DNA of 64,000 bases from Strongylocentrotus purpuratus (Eukaryota > Echinodermata > Echinoidea > Camarodonta > Strongylocentrotidae): NCBI RefSeq assembly GCF_000002235.5, contig NW_022145597.1, positions 30,944,797 through 31,008,796 of the forward strand, in the 5' to 3' direction. A program made the position numbers and the translations under genes. Positions 56,166 to 64,000 of the stretch are shown here, piece by piece. The notes under the pieces are model-generated. The model saw nothing but the letters and a program-made list of their open reading frames with translations. It made no database searches and was not told the DNA's origin. Positions within the stretch are counted from its first letter, which is position 1. Each line of letters opens with the position of its first letter.

Positions 56166-56704
56166 CTAACTCAACTTTCCGCCCCAACCTGGACAAATTT
56201 TATATTTTAGCCTGAACGATGGATTTTGAACAGGGCTTGTCTATCAGTGATAACAGTCATGTTTAATAATCCGCTTGTATAACTTATTTTATTGAACACG
56301 TACGGCATGTCATAAAAAAGGGTGCTTTGTCATGATACAAACGATATATATATATATTGGGTTGTTTAGGGGGGGGGCGGGTCATGAAGCCCAAACATAT
56401 GCCCAAACAAACATTGCCAGGTAGATAAAATGTCACCCCTATTTCAGAATAAAACATAATAACCTTTTTCCAGACAACTTTAGCCAAAACAAACCATTCC
56501 TCCATTGCTACATAACTAGTAAAATCAAAGGAGTTTTACGTTTGTTAGTTTGGGTAGGGATTTTCTGTAAAATTAGCCTTGACATCAGAAAACATGCAAT
56601 ACTTAAATTGACTGTGACCAATTGTATAACCATTTGTGTAGTGTAATGAAGAGTTCATTTTAAAACGGCTGGTATAAGTTAGCCATTTCTGAGATTTGTT
56701 AGCA

Positions 56705-57272
56705 GGGATAAACGTGTGATGAGCACAAGAGGTTTATTATCTGGTCTAAGACTATGAGAGCTTCTACCCATATAACTTAATCAAAATTGGGGAGGTTTTG
56801 CAAATGAGGGCTAATATCTGTACGGGTAGTAGCCCTCATTTGCACGTCCACACCAAATTATATTTCTTCTGCCAATGAAATTTCATCGAAATTCGGGAGG
56901 GTGTACAAATGAGGGCTATTACGCAATGGATTAGTATGTACAGGTTCGCAGACAGACTTGGGCTTGCCAAGAAGTTACTTCTTGGACTTGCAATGCATAA
57001 TGAGGTGGCATGGCTGAAGAAAACGGCCACCCTCTGAAGCGACTAATAATTTACGAGTTCCGGAAAAGGATGTGACACCCAATTTCTCAATACATCAGCG
57101 TATGGCGCGCGCGGGAAACCAAGATGTATCATAACAGTTTGCCTTTGCGCGGGTACCTCTCACACGATTTTAATGGATGATGCTGGTTTTGACAAGAACT
57201 GCTGGATAATCGGAAATAGTACGTAGCGTGACTTCGCTATGTGTTTTATTGTGCTCATCACACGTTTATGCC
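56705..57272. mobile_element. Short inverted-repeat element (MITE-like)
   Basis: The sequence ataaacgtgtgatgagcaca at about 56707 recurs reverse complemented at about 57251-57270 (tgtgctcatcacacgtttat). Inside are copies of gcaaatgagggcta in both orientations at about 56799-56812, 56832-56845 and 56908-56921. No coding capacity. A target duplication was not identified. Confidence 0.55.
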
Positions 57273-57274
57273 TA

Positions 57275-59035
57275 ATAACAAATCGTTCTCTGAACCCAAG
57301 ATCGATGGTGTATACAAGTATGCATTGACGTGTTCCTTGAGTTTGTTCGACAAGATGAACATGAGGATTTCAATGAGGAAATATATTCGCGGGTGTGTGA
57401 TGCGTCCAAACTTAGTCCAATATTTGGTTTTGTTATATTTTGTATGACATCACTCTGCTTTCATGCCATGCTTGATCCATCATCTGTTAAAGGCGTCCAC
57501 GTGTAGCACACAAGTAAGTTGTTTTTCCTTTTTATTTTCCTTTTTCACGATTCCGCTCTGATGTGCAACCTTGCGAACACGTGGTTATTCTTAACCTAAA
57601 TATAAGTGCAATACTTTTTTCCACTTCATTTAGAATAATTTAATAATGTTGTTGATGTACATAGAAAAGTGAAAGTTTATGTTCGTTCTTCAATTTTTAT
57701 TTTGAACACGTTTGTTTTGAAAAGAGTTCACGTAATGACGCAATAATAAGTGAAATTCTGCCTTCCAAGTTTTGGGGATTCTCAAAACTATAGAGGAGCT
57801 TTAATTTAAAGCGCCTCTTGTGTTGGGAACCCCAAATTCGCAACAACAACAAAAATAGCAAAATTTCACTTAAATGTTTATAATGATGTAAAAGAAATGA
57901 GAATTATCCCACACTTCTGCAATCATTATCACGACAAATGTCTTTGACGCCGGATATTGATGAAAGAATACAACATTTCGGCTTCTTTTTTCACGCAGAA
58001 AACAAAAAATTAGTATTCTTTCACCAATATTCGTCTTCAAACACATTAAATAAAATGACAGCCTGTTTCATTTCATTATACAATCAAAGTAAAATGTTTC
58101 CATCATATATTTGGGCACCATACACTTTAGAGAGGCTGTTAGTGTTAGTGTTGGGAACAAACAGTTTAATGGCAATATTCCATAAATTGCAGAACAATGA
58201 CGTAGAAGAGCAGATAAGAGGGTGACTCTTAACGCTCAAATCTACAAGGATTTTTAAATAAATGTGTTTAAAGAAAAATATTTGTATAACAGAATAAGAG
58301 TTTTTCTGCTGCATATAATTATATGCACAAAACTCAAATTATAAATTCTTTCATCAACATTTTGAGTGTACGTTTCGTTTCTAAACGGTCCTCTAATTTC
58401 ATTCAGTCATGCTTTCTTGTTATCTTTATTTCAGTACTTCTGAGTTCAGATTATACCGTAACATTGTACATCGAGCTTTATACAGTTGGAAAAAATTCAA
58501 TACTTTAGGAGCGTTTTTCTCACAACTGAACAACTTTACAGAGTCCCCCTAAAAGAAAAGACGTAAGGCCTACAGTATTCATTATTCTACTATTTTTTTA
58601 AAGCTTCTTTAAAATTAAAATAGGTAGAATCCACACATGAAAAGTATAAGATCACTATATTGCAATACACCTCCCTGTGAATATGATCCGTCTGCTACAA
58701 GAACAAATGGTGTGCGACTTCTTGACTTGTGTGAACCACCCCGTCTTAGGAATTCTCTCGCAGCAGCAATCTTCAGGGTCGCACAGGCCATAAAATCTTG
58801 CGATGCTCGACTTTATCGTGTTTTCATGCCCTTGAATTTTAAGTAGAAATATAGTGTACTTTTTTAATGGCTCTTCCCTAGCAACAGGATATGGGGATCC
58901 TGACATTCAGCCAAAGGTGACCCCAAATTCAACCAGAGTTAAAAAGTTTTCACGACGTATTCCCCCAGTTAGTCAGCTTTATTTCAGGTACGAAATGTCG
59001 TGTATAATGGCTACCAACTAATAACTCCTCTTCAA
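57275..59035. other. No defensible gene
   Basis: Two plus-strand frames (57938-58225 and 58637-58846) are longer than chance alone often gives, but neither has a recognisable motif, splice context or upstream continuation. The rest is AT-rich. Confidence 0.4.
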
Positions 59036-59160
59036 GGCAGCAGCTCTCATTTGCACTCCTTTCATCAAATTCCATGAAGTGTATATAGTGTATTCTCCTG
59101 CCAAAGAGCTTTACCCATGCAATTTAATATTTTGGGGAGGGTGTGCAAATGAGGGCTACC
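59036..59160 (+). repeat. Dispersed repeat ending gcaaatgagggctacc
   Basis: Similar in order to 56830-56925: gcagctctcatttgcac, tcatcaaattccatgaa and gggagggtgtgcaaatgagg. Probably another copy of the element at 56705-57272. Confidence 0.5.
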
Positions 59161-59212
59161 AACTTTAAAGGTGCTGTGTCTCTTTAGCAGACAGAAAATA
59201 CAAAGTGGTGTA

Positions 59213-59415
59213 AATCAGTGGCGTAATGAGCAAAAACGTTTGGGGGGGGGGGGGCTGACAAAAAAAAAAATCCGCAGCACCCCACTCTAACATTGCAGGC
59301 CCCGCTGAACGTTTCGCAAAGTGGGGTCTAGGGGCAAAGCCCCGGCGGGGGTCAAGGGGTATGGGCATCAGTGGCGGATCCAGGAATTTCTTACCGGGGG
59401 GGGGGGGGGGGGGGG
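59213..59415 (+). mobile_element. CAGTGGCGTAATGAGC element joined to a CAGTGGCGGATCC end
   Basis: Begins cagtggcgtaatgagcaaaa (59217), with aggccccgctgaacgtttcg as in the 48090 element. A second terminus, cagtggcggatccaggaatt, begins at about 59370 and runs into a G run. Two element types abut here. Confidence 0.55.
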
Positions 59416-59995
59416 GAGGGGAACAATCTGGCATGGGGTTAAATATATGTAAAACGATGAAGCGACAGAACGAGGCTTAATTTAGCGGCGAGGGAGCGGA
59501 GCGACTAAGCGGGGGTGGGTAAGAAGCATTTGCAATTTTAGAACCAAATTAGACGCATTTTCAGGCACTTCCTGGAGTAATATGACGTAAAATTACTTTC
59601 TCCTACCACTTCCAAGAGTAGGGATCTTTGACTTTTGCAATTTGAGAACCACATTTGGCGCATTAATGTCCACCGGCACTTCCTGGAACGAGCCTTCTGA
59701 TTGGTTAGAAGTTAGAGAAAAGTGATCTGTCACGTCTTGAGACGTTGTATAATTATGCTTTGATGCCGCACAATGCACAAAGACGGTGGTCCGGTACTTC
59801 ATCAGTAGTACTTCCAGAAATGTTCTCGAGTGTATAAACTGTGTCGTTATCAGGGGCGTCGCTAGATCTTTGTCAGTGGGGAGTGGGGAGGGAGTAGAGG
59901 CCACCGATTACCGACAAAACGAGCAACCAATTACCGACAAATATATTAATGCCAATGTCCAAATGTCTACAAATTGAACCCTATAAACCCGGGTC
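59416..59995. other. Repeat debris without a gene
   Basis: Holds a partial duplication (gcacttcctgga at about 59561 and 59681, with similar flanks) and the CAGGGGCGTCGCTAGA terminus at 59851. Confidence 0.45.
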
Positions 59996-59999
59996 AGGA

Positions 60000-60830
60000 A
60001 CTGAGTTATTTTTCAGTCTCCCCCCTCCCGCGCAAAGCGCGCAATCTTTGACACTTCATTAAATTATTAGAGAAAGAAGATGATCCGTTGTACCGTTCTC
60101 GACTCTTAATTCTTGTTTGGATCCAGTTCCCCCCCCCCCCCCCTCGCGCGAAGCGCGGCAGTTTTTACGTTTTAATAAATTATTACTCTTAATCCTTGTC
60201 TAATATCCTTTTCGCCCATAAGCGCGAAGCGCGGAAGCTTTCACGTTTCATTAAATTATTAGAGAAAGAAGACGATTCGTTGTATCGTGTTCTTGTCTGA
60301 ACTCAGTCCCCCCCCCCCCCCTCCCGCGCGAAGCGCGGAAGCTTTGACACTTCATTAAATTATTAGAGAAAGAAGACGATTCATTGTACCGGTTCCGACT
60401 CTTAATCCTTGTCTGAATTCATTTTCGCCCATCTCGCGTGAAGTGCGGAAACTCTGACGTTTCATCAAATTATTAGAGAAAGAAGACGATTTGTTGTATC
60501 GTGTTCTTGTCTGAATTCAGTTCCCCCCGCCCCCATTCACGAGCGAAGCGCCGAAGCTTTGACACTTCATTAAATTATAAGAGAAAGAAGACGATTCATT
60601 GTACCGGTTCCGACTCTTAATCCTATCTGAATTCATTTCCGCCCATCTCGTGTGAAGTGCGGAAACTCTGACGTTTCATTAAACTATTACTCTTAATCCT
60701 TGCCTGAATATATTTTCGCCCATCCCGCGCGAAGCGCGGAAGCTTTCACGTTTTATTAAATTATTAGAGAAAGAAGACGATTCGTTGTACCGTTCACTAC
60801 TCTTAATCTTGTCTGAATTCAATTTCCCCT
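60000..60830 (-). repeat. 120-bp minisatellite array, about seven units
   Basis: Units contain cgcgaagcgcggaagctt, cattaaattattagagaaag, aagacgattcgttgtaccg and cgactcttaatccttgtctg. They are the reverse complement of the units at 35785-36140. Unit length varies because the C run before the palindromic core varies. Confidence 0.9.
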
Positions 60831-61930
60831 CTGTGCCCCTTAAGTATGGAACGCCCGGCAGTGCTTGTCACAGTTGCTTCTGGAAAGATTTTTTTTACTA
60901 GTGTTACTGTTAGTGGCCACGTCCCCTTAGTGACTATAAAAAAACATATGCTCTTCCTGGCCATTTGGGAATGTGTCAGTTTGCAACAGAAATGGAGAAA
61001 CGCGCATTTTGTTGAAAATCATGTGATATCACGAACATTTATACGTCACTTGTATATGGAATTGAAAATAAGTCATGGTTCAATTTTATTTGGGGGGGGG
61101 GGGGGCTGGCGCCCCCCCCCCCCACCAATACGCCAGTGGTGTAAATCATGATCTATAGAATTTGTTTTTGCCTGCAAAAGGGAAACACTACCATTACAAG
61201 TAATGGTTCTCATTTAAACACTCTTTCCCCCAATTAGATGATATTCCAACGTTACCTCTTTGGCATCAGAAAAACCCTGTTCAAATATTAAGAGCAAACT
61301 GACCAGTTGTTTAGAAATCATAAGTGAATAGATTTATTTTTGTTTTTTTGAAATAACAAATTGTGCTGAACACAAATAAAAGAAATCTCCTCGCTTCTCA
61401 TTTACAATCTACTTATCTTTGGCTCATCAAGTTTCATCAAAATTTCATCAAGTTTACACTCATGGCAAAGAACTTCCATCAAGGGAATTTTTCTCAAAAT
61501 TGGAAAGGCATTGCACTCTAAATGTATACTGAGGTTAAAGAGAATGTCATTAAAACTCATTACTGCAAAAGTATTTTGAAACGATTGTGTATGAAGACGA
61601 ATATTGCCAAAGTAATCAAAAACATTTTTTTAATGTAGGCTACTCAACATCTACTCAACATCAATTTTTGTATTGGTAAAACAGGAGGCTTGTCGAAGTG
61701 AAGGAAGAGCGAAATCTGATCTTGCGTCATAGAAAACATTTGTTTTCAAAATCCTTTACAAATAATAAGAACAATGAAAAACAATTTAAAAATACAAATG
61801 CTCCCGGAGCACATGCAGGATATCCTGCAAGCTCCAATTCCGCTCTTCCCCCACTTCAACAAGTCATCGACTGTACAAATACCCTTCACAACTTGTGCAG
61901 CATCTCCCCCCCCCCCCTCTCCTCTTTCTC
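60831..61930. other. No gene seen; one element end
   Basis: A terminus reading (minus strand) cactggcgtattggtggggg lies at 61115-61138, next to G and C runs. The remainder has no recognisable gene. Confidence 0.45.
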
Positions 61931-61945
61931 TTCTAGATTCTATAC

Positions 61946-62725
61946 TGCCTCTTCTTCATCTACGGCCCCTTCCTCTTCCTCTACACCTCCAATGACGTCC
62001 TCAAGCATGCTGGTAGCAGCATTATCCTCCTCAATGTCCTTTAAATTAAAAGAGATTTAAAAAAAAAAGAGTTATCATCTAACAAACTTTGTCGAGATAA
62101 AATCAACTATGTAAAAATATGTGTAAACTGGGTATGTAAAACAAATCATTTATGCAGATCGATATCTGAAAGATTCGTAGCAAGCAACTACACGTTAGCT
62201 TGGGTGTGAGCGGGAATCTAGCACTTCTGCCCTAAAAGTGTCAGGAACTGCATCCATCCTTTTGTAGGTCATGCTATAATGACCGGCACTAAATCTCACA
62301 GTAATAACAAAAACACGTACAGGAACAAGATGCAAAATTGTTGTTCCTATACTGTCAAGGCCGGCATATTTATGTGCCTAGGATTAAGATAATGATTCTG
62401 TATTTAGACGGTACAAAGTCGAGGGTGAATTAAGTGACTGTAGTGCCGACTTTTTAGCCTTAGGCCACACACCAAAAGACACACATGGGACCGAGCAAAT
62501 TTTGCCGACGATATCGGCCGGCAAAAATAACGAGGTTAAAACATGATTTAATGATACAGTTTGCTATAATTCTCTAAAAAATGTACATGATAAATCATTA
62601 CTAGTATAAAAGGGACTCGAATACTGGTTATCTACACTTTACACAGAAATACAGACGAAATTATATAACATTTTAAAGTCCACTTACCAAAGATTGCACT
62701 GTCTTGCAGCGGCGGTAAAGTGAAG
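61946..62725 (-). CDS. Possible small two-exon gene, acidic C-terminus
   Basis: On the minus strand an exon starts after a good acceptor (ctcttttaatttaaag, ending at 62042) and codes DIEEDNAATSMLEDVIGG, then VEEEEGAVDEEEAV and a TAG at about 61946. Upstream, a frame ending RRCKTVQSL stops at a strong donor (tttg|gtaagtgg, near 62688) in the matching phase. The upstream frame has no ATG before an in-frame stop, so either the first exon is non-coding or the true start is elsewhere; an internal ATG lies in SMLED. I do not recognise the family. The acidic tail could equally be a chance product of a GA-rich strand. Confidence 0.25.
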
Positions 62726-62729
62726 TTTT

Positions 62730-64000
62730 ATTCGCTGTTGACGTATGCAAACGATATGCAAATTTTTATTTACATGAAGTCACTCATAAGCTAGGAGAGT
62801 CTTCGAAGATCTTGATGAAACGAAAAATAAATTTTCACGGGAGTCTCTGGTAGCTTAAGAGAGACTTTCCATGATTTACACTAAGAGAGACTTTTAAGAG
62901 AGACTCTTTATGAAACATCCCCACTGGTCCCTTAGGCCCTATATTTTGTTTTGCATAGTAAAATAGTAATTGTCCATTGTACATTGTGTACTTTTTTCTA
63001 AACATTACTGTACCATGTATATGAAATGGATCAAAATTGAAACTTATTTCTTTATTTTTCTTCAAAAAAAGGAGTTCTGATGGCTGTGCATCAAACCGGT
63101 TTGATATTGTCGGCCTACAGGTTGATGTTATTGCTTCTCTTTTGAAATACATTTTTACATTTTACATTGTTTGATGTTCGGGGGGGGGGGGGGCACATAC
63201 ATGTAATCGATCGACGTCCTTTTTTTTGGGGGGGGGAGCACGTGCCTCCCCCCCCCCCCAAGTGGCTACGTGCCTGCCGGGGGGTCGCTCCAGTCAAGTT
63301 TTTCATTGATAGAGACACCAAGGAGTCTCTCTATAGAAACATCATCTAGTTTATTATTTAGAGCAAGGTTGTCATTAGATGTTCTACCTCTATAATATAT
63401 CAATAGAATCATATCTATCATTAATTCTATCAATTCGTATTATGAAGTCATTGACAGTTCCATATTATTTTTTGGATATATGGGCTTGTGCAATGCTGGA
63501 TCAAGAACAATGACTAAACTTCTAGACAAGGAAACATATTTCAGTAAATACATAGGACTGCTACAAAGCTACTGAAACGCAGTGCAGTACATACAATTAT
63601 TGCACAGCGCAAGTTGAGCAATGCAGATGACGTATCATGACGTCATATAATCATGTTTATTCATGTTCATACGCTACCGATAGAAAAGTACAAGTTGCTC
63701 GCAATGCATGCCGGACAGGCGTATGAATGATAACGTAATGCTATCGAAATACAGTGAATGAATATTCAAAAGAAATGGCGTACGAACAAAGTCTATTATG
63801 CATGTATCCTTCTCTGGGACTGGGGCTGTAGTCTGATTTCAAGAAAGGGAAACAATTTCGGGACAGTTCAAAATAATGCTGGGAAATGAAAATTCAAATG
63901 ATACCGTTTTAAAATCCAGTAATTAGATATGTTTTTAGGACAAGAAGCAGAAGATAATTCATTGCTCGACAGTCTAATTTATTGTATTTAAAACAGAGTA
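62730..64000. other. No gene seen; poly-G/C element near 63180-63285
   Basis: G and C runs at 63180-63193, 63228-63237 and 63249-63259, with ggctacgtgcctgccggggg between, look like another short element. The remaining sequence gives no exon. Confidence 0.45.

Noticed and set aside
57938-58225. A 95-codon frame with an ATG
   Set aside because: AT-rich composition, no homology that I recognise, and an overlapping antisense frame of 76 codons.
58637-58846. A frame starting MKSIRSLYCNTPPCEYD as an exon
   Set aside because: It looks somewhat protein-like but has no motif, no clear splice sites and an equally long antisense frame.
59593-59904. A 103-codon minus-strand frame
   Set aside because: It spans a partial local duplication and a transposon terminus, with no domain.

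Overview
This window is eukaryotic and looks like a sea urchin genome. The signs are spliced genes with GT-AG introns of several hundred bases, very long poly-G/poly-C tracts, many short non-autonomous elements with ends such as CAGTGGCGGATCC, and above all a gene with the precursor plan of the sea urchin centrocin antimicrobial peptides. Most of the sequence is repeats. I can support about three gene-bearing regions plus some fragments.

Layout. 1-3.7 kb: one copy of a segmental duplication (second copy 13.09-14.77 kb), with a broken host-gene 3' end (1.93-2.59 kb) and a LINE-like tail. 3.67-5.86 kb: a 65/69-bp tandem array split by a 322-bp MITE. 7.5-10.1 kb, minus strand: an intact-looking four-exon gene for a secreted, histidine-rich, two-chain centrocin-like peptide. 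11.0-12.1 kb: 5'-truncated LINE debris. 15.46-17.05 kb: one PEX1-like AAA ATPase exon interrupted by a 1.34-kb DNA transposon.

18.6-39.2 kb is one rearranged locus. A gene coding MULE-type transposase domain, SWIM zinc finger and Ulp1/SENP-type cysteine peptidase is split. Its 5' exons lie on the minus strand (39.1-36.6 kb) and its middle and 3' exons on the plus strand (27.8-33.8 kb). The Ulp1 exons and a downstream 108-bp tandem array occur a second time, inverted, at 26.1-20 kb, making a near-identical inverted repeat with arms of about 6 kb around a 3-kb spacer. Exon phases show that all pieces came from one gene. A tandem duplication followed by inversion between copies of a 120-bp minisatellite explains the order; an assembly error is the main alternative.

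39.7-45.4 kb: short tandem repeats, then a 4.9-kb foldback element carrying a second 2.0-kb foldback element with a purine/pyrimidine mirror-like core. 46-64 kb holds dispersed repeats, a 243-bp tandem array with a three-unit higher-order period (49.3-51.7 kb), an array of the 120-bp minisatellite (60.0-60.8 kb) and one doubtful small minus-strand gene (61.9-62.7 kb). Other long stretches are AT-rich with no gene that I can defend.
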